This document shows positions 6,907-13,795 of a stretch of 15,603 nucleotides of DNA, in pieces (position 1 is the stretch's first letter; the number at the start of each line of letters is the position of its first letter). A program made the translations under genes and the position numbers. The stretch is taken from contig JALOMX010000007.1 in NCBI GenBank assembly GCA_025455245.1, positions 1 to 15,603 of the forward strand, written 5' to 3'. This DNA comes from Chitinophagaceae bacterium. GTDB taxonomy: Bacteria > Bacteroidota > Bacteroidia > Chitinophagales > Chitinophagaceae. The notes under the pieces were generated by a model, which was not told the DNA's origin, made no database searches, and saw nothing but the letters and a program-made list of their open reading frames with translations.

Positions 6907-6924
6907 ATACATGTAAACATGTAT
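6907..6924. repeat. 18-bp palindrome downstream of nosZ
   Basis: ATACATGT-AA-ACATGTAT is a perfect inverted repeat with 8-bp arms. It lies 36 bp after the nosZ stop and two bases before the terminator-like hairpin at 6926. In RNA it would form a weak A/U-rich stem. It could be a protein-binding site or part of a stability element at the nosZ mRNA 3' end. Confidence 0.5.
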
Positions 6925-6925
6925 G

Positions 6926-6967
6926 GGGGTTGCCTTGCCTGAAAAACAGGGTAACCCCTTCCTTTTT
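6926..6967 (+). terminator. intercistronic hairpin after nosZ (terminator or attenuator)
   Basis: GGGGTT (6926-6931) pairs with AACCCC (6953-6958), and CCTG (6938-6941) with CAGG (6947-6950) around an AAAAA loop. A T-rich stretch TTCCTTTTT follows. It is not perfect because of an asymmetric internal loop. Since the downstream nos genes continue in the same direction with no clear promoter of their own, partial termination or 3'-end protection giving more nosZ than accessory message is likely. Confidence 0.55.
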
Positions 6968-7003
6968 AATGAACATTCAAAACAGGCTCCGGCCTAAAAG
7001 AAT

Positions 7004-7591
7004 ATGAAGACAAATTTATCCAGACCGGTCAGGATTATGGCAGCCATTTCCGGTTTGTTATTGATTCCCACAGTGTTTTTACCACTTTGGCGTATCGATC
7101 TTATGGCACCACAGTATCCTGAAGGATTATATATGCTGATATATGCTTCAAAACTCGGTGGGAATGTAGAAATTATCAATGGGCTTAACCACTATATTGG
7201 CATGCGTGAGTTGCATGTAGATGATTTTGCTGAATTCAAAGTGTTGCCTTACATACTTGGTGGATTTGGATTGCTTGGCCTTGTTGTTGCCGGGATCAAT
7301 AAAAAATTCTTATATAACATTTATACCTTTTTATTCCTTGCCTTTTGTGTGTTGGCAATGGTTGATTTCTACCGGTGGGAGTACGACTATGGTCATAATC
7401 TGAATCCCAACGCTGCAATTATTGTTCCGGGTATGGCATATCAGCCACCGTTAATTGGTTCCAAGCAATTGCTCAATTTTACGGCATATTCATTTCCTTC
7501 CGTAGGAGGTTATTTTTTAACGGTAGCTGCAGTTTTACTTTTGGCCGGAGTATGGATCAACTATCGTAAGAATAATAAATTATCTGTATGA
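7004..7591 (+). CDS. four-helix membrane protein of nos cluster, possibly NosB-type
   Basis: A 195-aa inner-membrane protein. Predicted transmembrane helices lie at about 11-29, 80-98, 102-122 and 168-187. A long periplasmic loop follows the first helix, with PLWRIDLMAPQYPEGL and then INGLNHYIGM (H63). A second outside loop (about 123-165) holds DFYRWEYDYGH and PGMAYQPP. These aromatic, histidine-containing loops look functional rather than structural. A small membrane protein in this place is a recurring member of clade II nos clusters, and NosB is the name used for such a protein in Wolinella-type clusters; I cannot verify homology without a search. It may help copper-site assembly or electron transfer. 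It ends in an ATGA overlap with nosL, so it is translationally coupled to the maturation genes. The ATG at 7004 gives a normal N-in signal anchor. Confidence 0.7.
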   Translation: MKTNLSRPVRIMAAISGLLLIPTVFLPLWRIDLMAPQYPEGLYMLIYASKLGGNVEIINGLNHYIGMRELHVDDFAEFKVLPYILGGFGLLGLVVAGINKKFLYNIYTFLFLAFCVLAMVDFYRWEYDYGHNLNPNAAIIVPGMAYQPPLIGSKQLLNFTAYSFPSVGGYFLTVAAVLLLAGVWINYRKNNKLSV

Positions 7592-8025
7592 AGTACATAA
7601 ACATATTATTATTCTTTTTTTCTATTTCTTTTTTTTCCTGCAGCAAAGGGCCCAAACCCATCGTGTATGGAAAGGATGAATGCGCCTTTTGTAAAATGAC
7701 CGTAATGGATAAGAGATTTGGTTGTCAGATTGTAAATTCAAAAGGCAAGCATTTCAACTTTGACGACCTGAGTTGTTTGGCAGGCTACCTTGAAACCGGA
7801 GTAATAGCCGGAGATCAAATTGGTGGAACGTATATACCCGATTATACAGGTAGTCATGCACTATTGCCTGCCGAAAATATGTTTTATGTATCGAGTGAGC
7901 AGTTGCATAGCCCAATGGCAGGAAATATAGCTGCTTTCTCGAGTAAGGATAGTGCCATTAAATATAGTCAGTCATTGGCCGGCGAACTTGTGACATGGGA
8001 ACAAATAGTAAAGGATAATGATTAG
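7588..8025 (+). CDS. nosL: NosL copper chaperone lipoprotein
   Basis: A 145-aa lipoprotein (lipobox FFSC, C18) that binds Cu(I) in the periplasm for NosZ assembly. The metal site is C32-x2-C35-x-M37 in DECAFCKM; the FNFDDLSCL segment at 56-64 and the SPMAGNIAAF segment at 108-117 are family signatures. Known biology: NosL works with NosD and the NosFY transporter in supplying copper to apo-NosZ. Here it overlaps the preceding membrane protein gene by 4 bp and nosD by 8 bp, the tightest junctions of the operon, which suggests that the maturation proteins are made together. Length is usual for the family. Confidence 0.95.
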   Translation: MKYINILLFFFSISFFSCSKGPKPIVYGKDECAFCKMTVMDKRFGCQIVNSKGKHFNFDDLSCLAGYLETGVIAGDQIGGTYIPDYTGSHALLPAENMFYVSSEQLHSPMAGNIAAFSSKDSAIKYSQSLAGELVTWEQIVKDND

Positions 8026-9253
8026 GATTTTACAGATCATATTATTTTTCTGTTTTTATGTTGATCTTTTTGCAGGGACTATCACTGCCGGTACAAAGCA
8101 ATGTCCGCGTATTGCCGATGCAATAGCTCTTGCGAAAAAGGGGGATACTGTTTTAGTATCAGGTGGAACCTATAAAGAATCGCCCATAATAGTAGATAAA
8201 AGCATCGTGCTTTTGGGCCGTCAAATGCCCGTTCTTGATGGATTGAAAAAGCATGAAATAATGATTGTTACTGAAAATGATGTAACAATTGAAGGCTTTC
8301 ATTTTCGCAATTCGGGATTTTCGGGCTATGAAGATGTTGCAGGGTTGAGACTAAAGCAGGTACGTAATGTGGTGGTCAGGTACAATCATTTTACCAATAC
8401 CTATTTTGGTGTTTATGGTCAGCACATCAGCAATTGCCATGTTTTAAATAACACATTTTATTCTACTGCCAAGGACGAAACATTGTCCGGAAATGGTATT
8501 CATTGCTGGAAAAGCGATTCATTACTGATTAAGGGCAATAAGGTTTCAGGGCATCGTGACGGTATTTACTTTGAATTTGTAACTAAAAGTCATATTGAAG
8601 GAAATATGTCAACCGGTAATGTTCGATACGGCCTTCATTTTATGTTCAGTAATGACGATACCTATATTGGTAATTCATTTGTAGATAATGGGGCGGGCGT
8701 TGCAGTTATGTATTCCAAGAGGGTTACTATGTTGCGAAATAGATTTTTACAAAACAGGGGAGAGGCTTCTTACGGTATATTGCTAAAGGATATTGCCGAC
8801 AGTTATGCCGATGGGAACTTTTTTGAAGATAATACGGTTGGGATTTTTATGGAAGGTAGCAGCCGGATTAAGTTTACTCAGAATCAGTTTACAGCCAACG
8901 GATGGGCAATTCGTATGCAGGCAAGCTGTGATGATATTACCATGCTGCGGAATAATTTTAAAAGAAACAGCTTTGATATTGCCACCAATGGCTCGCTTGT
9001 ACTAAACAATATTGATCACAACTATTGGGATAAGTATGAAGGGTATGATTTAAATAAGGACGGATTAGGCGATGTTCCCTACAGGCCTACAAGTCTTTTC
9101 TCCATGATATCTGAGCGAAATGAGGCTGCTATGCTATTGTTTCGAAGTGCGATCGTTTCCATTATAGATAAGGCTGAAAAGGTATTGCCGGGTCTTACAC
9201 CTGAGGCCTTAAAGGATAATAAACCATCAATGAAACCCTTTAATTTGAAGTGA
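8018..9253 (+). CDS. nosD: NosD, periplasmic beta-helix maturation factor
   Basis: A 411-aa protein with a Sec signal peptide (about 1-20) and a right-handed parallel beta-helix of CASH/NosD repeats through about 85-335. These include repeated N-G/N-x-F steps such as GIHCWKSDSLLIKGN, YGLHFMFSNDDTYIGN and VGIFMEGSSRIKFTQN. The end of the domain shows the typical NosD signature NYWDKYEGYDLNKDGLGD at 335-352, then PYRP. NosD is the periplasmic partner of the NosFY ABC transporter and is needed for CuZ maturation. The reading frame starts inside nosL (ATG at 8018, 8-bp overlap) and ends in a TGATG junction with nosF. Nothing suggests damage; length is typical. Confidence 0.96.
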   Translation: MIRILQIILFFCFYVDLFAGTITAGTKQCPRIADAIALAKKGDTVLVSGGTYKESPIIVDKSIVLLGRQMPVLDGLKKHEIMIVTENDVTIEGFHFRNSGFSGYEDVAGLRLKQVRNVVVRYNHFTNTYFGVYGQHISNCHVLNNTFYSTAKDETLSGNGIHCWKSDSLLIKGNKVSGHRDGIYFEFVTKSHIEGNMSTGNVRYGLHFMFSNDDTYIGNSFVDNGAGVAVMYSKRVTMLRNRFLQNRGEASYGILLKDIADSYADGNFFEDNTVGIFMEGSSRIKFTQNQFTANGWAIRMQASCDDITMLRNNFKRNSFDIATNGSLVLNNIDHNYWDKYEGYDLNKDGLGDVPYRPTSLFSMISERNEAAMLLFRSAIVSIIDKAEKVLPGLTPEALKDNKPSMKPFNLK

Positions 9254-9978
9254 TGATTACTACGAGAAATATCTGTAAAAATTTTGGAAAGCTTGCGGCA
9301 CTAAGCAATATTAGTGTGAGCCTGAATGCCGGAGAGACCATTGCCATGATCGGTCCTAACGGTTCAGGTAAAACCACTTTGATAAAAACGCTGTTGGGTC
9401 TTGTCATTCCGGATAAAGGAGATATTCTGTATAAAGGCCAATCTGTATTGGGACAATGGAAATACAGAAACAGTATCGGTTATATGCCACAGATAGGGAG
9501 GTATCCCGACAACATGAGGATTGGCCAGATAATCGATATGATTACAGACCTAAGGAAGGATGATAATGTTCAGGTAGATATGGAACTGATAAACAGCCTT
9601 GGCGTGAACAGGATGCTTGACAAAGCTATGCGTACCTTATCGGGTGGTACAAGGCAAAAGGTAAGCGCATGCCTCGCTTTTATGTTTCATCCGGAAGTTC
9701 TTATCCTCGATGAACCCACAGCCGGACTTGACCCCTTATCGGGAGAAATCCTGAAAGATAAAATTTCAAGGGAGAAAGACAGGGGTAAACTTATCATGAT
9801 TACTTCACATGTGTTGAGTGATCTTGACGATCTTGTATCCGAAGTTATTTTTATGGAGGAAGGGCATGTCAGATTTCATAAAAAGGTTTCTGATCTGCAA
9901 GCCGAAACCGGTGAAGTTAAGCTGAATAAAGTGATGGCTGTTTTAATGGACCCATATTATGACCCTGTAATGCAATAG
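9253..9978 (+). CDS. nosF: NosF, ABC transporter ATPase
   Basis: A 241-aa cytoplasmic ATP-binding subunit that powers the NosDFY complex. Walker A GPNGSGKT is at 34-41, the Q-loop Q80 in GYMPQ, the signature LSGGT at 129-133, Walker B VLILDE at 149-154 with the D-loop GLDP, and the switch histidine H186 in TSH. All catalytic residues are present. A GTG three bases earlier could also start translation, but the ATG at 9253 is preferred because it forms a one-base TGATG overlap with the nosD stop, a common coupling arrangement. NosY begins 3 bp after its stop. The C-terminal tail after about 205 is the short regulatory region usual in NosF. Confidence 0.95.
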   Translation: MITTRNICKNFGKLAALSNISVSLNAGETIAMIGPNGSGKTTLIKTLLGLVIPDKGDILYKGQSVLGQWKYRNSIGYMPQIGRYPDNMRIGQIIDMITDLRKDDNVQVDMELINSLGVNRMLDKAMRTLSGGTRQKVSACLAFMFHPEVLILDEPTAGLDPLSGEILKDKISREKDRGKLIMITSHVLSDLDDLVSEVIFMEEGHVRFHKKVSDLQAETGEVKLNKVMAVLMDPYYDPVMQ

Positions 9979-9981
9979 AGT

Positions 9982-10749
9982 ATGAAAAAGATTACCAAAT
10001 ATGTGTTGATCGATATTTTGCGAAACCGTTTTATGCTTGCCTATACAGTTGTTTTATCAGGCATATCTTTTAGCTTATTTATTCTTGAAGATTCCTCCGG
10101 AAAAGCTCTGCTTGGTTTGATGAATGTGGTTTTATTTATTATTCCTTTGGTGAGTCTTGTCTTTTCAACCACTTATCTTTACAATGCTGCAGAGTTTATA
10201 GAACTGATGTTGTCTCAACCGGTTAGAAGAAAAGTTTTGCTTAACCGGATATTTTCCGGGCTTGCTCTTTCTTTTGTTATTGCCACAGCCACGGGTATTG
10301 GCTTGCCGGTATTAATTTACGGAGCCACTATGCAGGGCTTGTATTTATTGTTATCCGCCATATTATTGTCTGTTATTTTTTCTGCACTTGCTTTGCTTGC
10401 ATCTGTTATTACCCGTGATAAGGCAAGGGGTATTGGAATGGCATTGCTGCTGTGGGTTTATTTTGCATTTGTGTTTGATGGCCTCGTTTTACTTATTCTT
10501 TTTCAGTTTGCAGATTACCCGCTTGAAGGCGCAATGATAGCGATGACAATGCTTAACCCTGTTGACCTTGTGAGAATATTCATGTTGTTACAGGTGGACC
10601 TTTCTGCGATGATGGGTATTACGGGCGCTGTGTTTCAAAAATATTTTGGCAGTATTACCGGGCAGGTAATTTCCCTGTCTGTAATGGTGCTTTGGATGCT
10701 TATTCCACTTGTTATTGCCGTGAAGAAATTTAATAAGCGAGACCTTTAA
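9982..10749 (+). CDS. nosY: NosY, ABC transporter permease
   Basis: A 255-aa inner-membrane subunit with six predicted helices (about 18-35, 46-67, 92-113, 117-140, 149-173 and 230-248), matching the ABC-2 type permease fold of NosY. The cytoplasmic coupling-helix region LMLSQPVRRKVLLNRI at about 75-90 and the pre-final loop NPVDLVRIFMLLQVD near 193-207 are family marks. With NosF it forms the membrane part of the NosDFY maturation complex. It follows nosF by 3 bp and precedes the truncated haemoglobin gene by 10 bp, so all are probably on one transcript. Confidence 0.94.
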   Translation: MKKITKYVLIDILRNRFMLAYTVVLSGISFSLFILEDSSGKALLGLMNVVLFIIPLVSLVFSTTYLYNAAEFIELMLSQPVRRKVLLNRIFSGLALSFVIATATGIGLPVLIYGATMQGLYLLLSAILLSVIFSALALLASVITRDKARGIGMALLLWVYFAFVFDGLVLLILFQFADYPLEGAMIAMTMLNPVDLVRIFMLLQVDLSAMMGITGAVFQKYFGSITGQVISLSVMVLWMLIPLVIAVKKFNKRDL

Positions 10750-10759
10750 AATTCATTTT

Positions 10760-11140
10760 ATGCTACCTGATATTGAAAACAGAGATTCAATTGTTCAACT
10801 GGTAAATACTTTTTATGAAAAGGTGAAGAAGGATGAATTAATCGGACCCATTTTCGAAGAAAAGGTAAAGGTGAACTGGGAAAAACATTTGCCGGTTATG
10901 TATGACTTTTGGGAAAATATTGTTTTCTATACAGGAAGTTATTCAGGCAATCCTATGGTTGTTCACAAGCATCTTCATGAGCGCTTTCCTTTGGATAAGT
11001 CTGACTTTGCAAGGTGGTTGAAGTTGTTTACACAAACTGTAGACGATATGTTCTCGGGCGACCGTGCCGAAGCTATTAAACAAAGGGCTATCAGCATAGC
11101 AACTGTAATGCAGATAAAAATTATTCATCCGAATTCATGA
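10760..11140 (+). CDS. group III truncated haemoglobin
   Basis: A 126-aa cytoplasmic 2-on-2 globin. Group III features are the FYEKV start of helix B with Y19 as the likely distal B10 tyrosine, the PVMYDFWENIVF segment (about 45-56), the NPMVVHKHLH region carrying the proximal histidine (most likely H69), and the ARWLKLF helix G with W86. The C-terminal FSGDRAEAIKQRA block is also typical. Group III globins such as Campylobacter Ctb bind O2 and NO and are linked with nitrosative stress. Lying 10 bp after nosY with no visible terminator, it is probably the last gene of the nos operon. I infer a role in removing NO or O2, which inhibit NosZ or its regulator. The precise chemistry cannot be read from sequence. 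Confidence 0.88.
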   Translation: MLPDIENRDSIVQLVNTFYEKVKKDELIGPIFEEKVKVNWEKHLPVMYDFWENIVFYTGSYSGNPMVVHKHLHERFPLDKSDFARWLKLFTQTVDDMFSGDRAEAIKQRAISIATVMQIKIIHPNS

Positions 11141-11151
11141 TCCTGGTTCAG

Positions 11152-11218
11152 TTTTTTTTTGAAATACTGTATCAGGGAATTTTTCCTTTTCCTGAATACT
11201 GACATTGTATCAGTGATT
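11152..11218 (+). terminator. hairpin-rich 3' end of the nos operon
   Basis: After the globin stop there is a run of nine T (11152-11160). Next is a hairpin TCAGGGAA/TTTCCTGA (11172-11195, 8-nt loop, one G-U pair), then a second hairpin ACTGA/TCAGT (11198-11214, 7-nt loop). Neither hairpin is followed by a strong T-tract, so this may be an end-protecting structure or a factor-assisted terminator. The 145-bp spacer holds no gene. Confidence 0.35.
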
Positions 11219-11256
11219 ATAAAAAGATAATGCCACTCCTGGAAAGGAGCGGCATT
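11219..11256 (-). terminator. intrinsic terminator of the fasciclin gene
   Basis: On the minus strand AATGCC (complement of 11251-11256) and CTCCT pair with AGGAG and GGCATT (complement of 11229-11234) around a four-base loop, with one A-C mismatch. ATCTTTTTAT follows the stem. It begins about 30 bp after the fasciclin stop codon. Because the stem is nearly symmetric it could also stop nos transcripts coming from the other side. Confidence 0.7.
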
Positions 11257-11285
11257 GCTTGTTCAAAATACCACCTTTAAAACTA

Positions 11286-11840
11286 TCAATTCTGGGGAGG
11301 CAGCAATACTTTGTCAACGATATAAATGATTCCGTTCGATGCTTCTACCTGACCTTTTACAAGGGCATCATTAACCTTAATTTCATCTCCGGTTCTTGTG
11401 ATGGTAACATTATGCCCGCTTGCCATTCCAAGGGTCTGCCCATTTTGCAGGAGGTCAGGATTCAGCTTTCCTACATATACATGATATTCGAGGATCGTAC
11501 GGAGGTCGTTTTGGTTTTCTTTTTTCAACAGGCCCTCTACCGTTCCTGCCGGCAATGCTTCAAAAGCCTCATTGACAGGTGCAAAAACCGTGAATGGACC
11601 TGCATTGCTGAGGGCGTCAACATACTCTGCTGCCTTCAGGGCCGTAACAAGGGTAGTATGGTCGGGGCTGTTAACTGCAACTTTTACCACATCCGGTTTT
11701 GATTCGTTGTCCTGTACGGAAGATTGTCCACCCATTTCACTTGGAGGAGTGGCAGCTTCGGCTGTGCCTTGTTGGGCATCATTGCAAGAAAGCATTACAA
11801 TGGCAGAAAAGGCCATGGCAGGCAGAAGAATTTTTTTCAT
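11286..11840 (-). CDS. fasciclin (FAS1)-domain lipoprotein
   Basis: A 184-aa lipoprotein: the signal peptide ends in MLSC with acylated C19, a low-complexity linker (about 20-50) follows, then a single FAS1 domain (about 52-182). FAS1 hallmarks are the H1 box TVFAPVNEAF at 84-93, the YH pair at 119-120 and the H2-like GIIYIVDKVLLPP near the C-terminus. FAS1 domains mediate adhesion or protein-protein contacts; small bacterial FAS1 lipoproteins have no general assigned activity. The promoter carries an Fnr-type box at the same position as that of the nos operon, so this protein may be made during N2O respiration or oxygen limitation (inference). It converges with the nos operon and ends at a clear terminator. 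The ATG at 11838-11840 is the only start that leaves a proper signal peptide. Confidence 0.9.
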   Translation of the reverse strand: MKKILLPAMAFSAIVMLSCNDAQQGTAEAATPPSEMGGQSSVQDNESKPDVVKVAVNSPDHTTLVTALKAAEYVDALSNAGPFTVFAPVNEAFEALPAGTVEGLLKKENQNDLRTILEYHVYVGKLNPDLLQNGQTLGMASGHNVTITRTGDEIKVNDALVKGQVEASNGIIYIVDKVLLPPQN

Positions 11841-11866
11841 ATCATGAAATTTTTATTATTTGGCCT

Positions 11867-11911
11867 GCAATGTATCCATAGCCCGTCTGTGTTTTTATGC
11901 GTTCAATCACA
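11867..11911 (-). promoter_or_regulatory. Fnr-type box and -7 element of the fasciclin gene
   Basis: On the minus strand TGTGAT-TGAA-CGCATA (11896-11911) matches 9 of 12 positions of the perfect box at 4269-4284. A 17-base stretch here is 15 of 17 identical to the nos promoter (TGATTSAACGCATAARA, S = C or G, R = A or G). The -7-like TACATTGC (11867-11874) begins exactly 29.5 bp from the box centre. It matches only 4 of 6 defined positions of TAnnTTTG but shares TTGCA with the nos promoter. Confidence 0.55.
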
Positions 11912-11933
11912 TTGTAAAAAAATAGTTTATATA

Positions 11934-12701
11934 TTATTCGTTTTTGCTTTCCTTATGTCTGTCAATTGCGTAAAGCCATCGCATCCTGTAGCACATGATG
12001 GCTGTTAGCGAAAGCTTATTCATCAGTTTATAATTCACAACGATTCCAACGGCTGCACCTACTACAGGAATCATTTGCATCAGTTTGGCTATATCAAGAT
12101 AATCCCGGTATTCCTGCTGAAACTGATACCAATCAATAACGCTTTGATCCTGAGGGAGGGTTTCCGGGTTTTTAGCCCATTGCTCAATGATATGATAGGT
12201 TTCTTTTTGACCCTGCGGACTTGAAAAAGCCAGTTTAAAAACATGTAACAGAAAAATTCTCTCGCTTAATTGTTTGGTATCGTAGCCATAAATGGATGCC
12301 ACATCAAAGAGGAATTTTAATTTGATGGCCAGTAATGCGGGAAAATCAGCAAGTGAACCTGCAAATCCTGTCCATCCGGTAATGCCTCCTTCTGCCGCCG
12401 CCGTAGTCCTGTAATAATCATTTCTTTTTTTTACTTCGTTTTCCCTCCATTCCAGCGTTTTGTTTTGAATGCACTCAGGCTTAAATAATTCAGACGTAAA
12501 CAAAACAGTTTCTACCATTTTTTTTATAATGCCAGTTATGGTGTTATGCACTTTTTCCGGAATCATGCGGTTGATCCGGTTTTGAAAGTTTTTTCCAATC
12601 CTGCTGAAGAAGCCCGGAGATTGCAGCATTTCTTTTTGCCATGCCTTCAATTTTCGCAACGCTGACAATTCGTAATGATTCAATTGCTGATAATTATCCA
12701 T
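11934..12701 (-). CDS. EcsC-family protein
   Basis: A 255-aa protein matching the EcsC family, named after a protein encoded with a Bacillus ABC transporter; its molecular function is not known. Visible family marks are the central glycine- and alanine-rich hydrophobic stretch GFAGSLADFPALLAIKLKF (112-130) followed by YGYD at 138-141, and the second hydrophobic segment IPVVGAAVGIVVNYKL (211-226). These may be membrane-associated hairpins. The N-terminus (1-100) is helical and highly charged. The start is taken as the ATG at 12699-12701; an upstream TTG in frame would place the -7 element inside the gene and is rejected. A near-leaderless transcript is predicted. There is no ecsAB-like transporter here, so context is not informative. 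Confidence 0.75.
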   Translation of the reverse strand: MDNYQQLNHYELSALRKLKAWQKEMLQSPGFFSRIGKNFQNRINRMIPEKVHNTITGIIKKMVETVLFTSELFKPECIQNKTLEWRENEVKKRNDYYRTTAAAEGGITGWTGFAGSLADFPALLAIKLKFLFDVASIYGYDTKQLSERIFLLHVFKLAFSSPQGQKETYHIIEQWAKNPETLPQDQSVIDWYQFQQEYRDYLDIAKLMQMIPVVGAAVGIVVNYKLMNKLSLTAIMCYRMRWLYAIDRHKESKNE

Positions 12702-12707
12702 TATTAT

Positions 12708-12715
12708 CAAAGTTA
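12708..12715 (-). promoter_or_regulatory. -7 promoter element of the EcsC-family gene
   Basis: The minus strand reads TAACTTTG, a perfect TAnnTTTG match, ending 6 nt before the ATG. No Fnr-type dyad is present 29.5 bp upstream. Transcription would start within about two to six bases of the start codon. Confidence 0.45.
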
Positions 12716-12770
12716 TCAAATCTTTTTACCGGATAATGGCGATTTGTATGGATGGATTTATCTTTACTGC

Positions 12771-13778
12771 ATGTCTTATATACCTTCAGAATCAAGATAC
12801 GATTCCATGCTATACAACAGGTGTGGACGAACAGGTCTCAAAATTTCCGCGTTATCCCTTGGGCTTTGGCACAACTTTGGCGGTGTTGATATTTTTGAAA
12901 ATGGACGGGCCATTATCCGTGCGGCATTTGATGCCGGCATTACCCACTTTGACCTTGCAAACAACTATGGTCCTCCTCCGGGTTCGGCGGAGGAAAACTT
13001 TGGAGCTATTCTTAAAAAGGATTTTGGCGGTTTTCTGCGCGATGAACTCATCATCAGTACCAAGGCCGGATATGGCATGTGGCCCGGTCCTTATGGGGAA
13101 TGGGGAAGCCGCAAATACTTGTTATCCAGCCTTGACCAAAGCCTGAAGCGCATGGGACTTGAGTATGTCGATATTTTTTACCACCATCGGCCCGACCCCG
13201 ATACGCCCCTTGAAGAAACGATGGGTGCACTCGACAGGGCGGTAAGAAGCGGCAAGGCGCTCTACGTTGGGTTGAGCAATTATACTGCCGAACAAACCCG
13301 GCAGGCAGCCGCTATTTTAAAATCGCTTGGTACGCCTTGTATTATCCATCAGCCCCGTTATTCTATGTTTGACCGTTGGGTGGAGGGAGGTTTGCTTGAT
13401 GTACTTGAACAGGAGGGCATTGGCTGTATACCATTTTCACCTTTGGCCCAGGGTATGCTTACCAACCGGTATCTGCATGGTATTCCTGCCGATTCAAGGG
13501 CAGCAAAACCTCACGGTTTTTTAAAGACTGAAATGATAACGGAGCACAGGCTTGCGCAGATAAAAGCCCTGCACGAAATTGCACATAGCAGAGGTCAATC
13601 CCTCAGTCAGATGGCTATTGCATGGCTTTTAAAAGATAAAAGGATTACAACCATTCTGATAGGTGTAAGCTCAGTGGGGCAATTAAACGATAATCTGAAT
13701 AGCCTTCAAAACCTTTCTTTCGATGCGGATACACTCCGAAAGATTGAAGAAATTCTTGGATGGCAGACAATGGGTTAG
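12771..13778 (+). CDS. aldo/keto reductase, YghZ (L-glyceraldehyde 3-phosphate reductase) type
   Basis: A 335-aa NADPH-dependent aldo/keto reductase with the (beta/alpha)8 barrel. The N-terminus MSYIPSESRYDSMLYNRCG and then SLGLWHNFGG are closely typical of the YghZ/GAP-reductase (AKR14) subgroup, which fixes the start at 12771; in-frame codons further upstream are not part of the family. The catalytic tetrad is D61, Y66 (DLANNYGPP), K98 (STKAG) and a histidine at 138-139 in FYHHRPD. The cofactor region includes GLSNY (167-171), PFSPLAQGML (221-230) and the ILIGVSS loop (295-301). The likely role is reduction of toxic or sugar-derived aldehydes such as L-glyceraldehyde 3-phosphate or methylglyoxal. 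It diverges from the EcsC gene. A TATCTTTA close to a -7 element lies at 12759-12766, too near the ATG to be certain. Confidence 0.9.
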   Translation: MSYIPSESRYDSMLYNRCGRTGLKISALSLGLWHNFGGVDIFENGRAIIRAAFDAGITHFDLANNYGPPPGSAEENFGAILKKDFGGFLRDELIISTKAGYGMWPGPYGEWGSRKYLLSSLDQSLKRMGLEYVDIFYHHRPDPDTPLEETMGALDRAVRSGKALYVGLSNYTAEQTRQAAAILKSLGTPCIIHQPRYSMFDRWVEGGLLDVLEQEGIGCIPFSPLAQGMLTNRYLHGIPADSRAAKPHGFLKTEMITEHRLAQIKALHEIAHSRGQSLSQMAIAWLLKDKRITTILIGVSSVGQLNDNLNSLQNLSFDADTLRKIEEILGWQTMG

Positions 13779-13795
13779 AATTGTGATGCTTACTT

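Noticed and set aside
12690..12715. Repeated TTGATAA and a GATAATTATC palindrome around the EcsC start
   Set aside because: Half-sites are not in the 6-4-6 arrangement and not at regulon spacing. The palindrome lies in the coding region and is explained by A/T-rich codons.
12675..12770. N-terminal extension of the aldo/keto reductase
   Set aside because: The extra 32 codons do not resemble the family. The conserved N-terminus begins at the ATG at 12771, and the extension overlaps the EcsC promoter and start.
12736..13146. 136-aa plus-strand frame overlapping the aldo/keto reductase
   Set aside because: It is out of frame with an enzyme whose whole catalytic tetrad is visible, and has no family resemblance.
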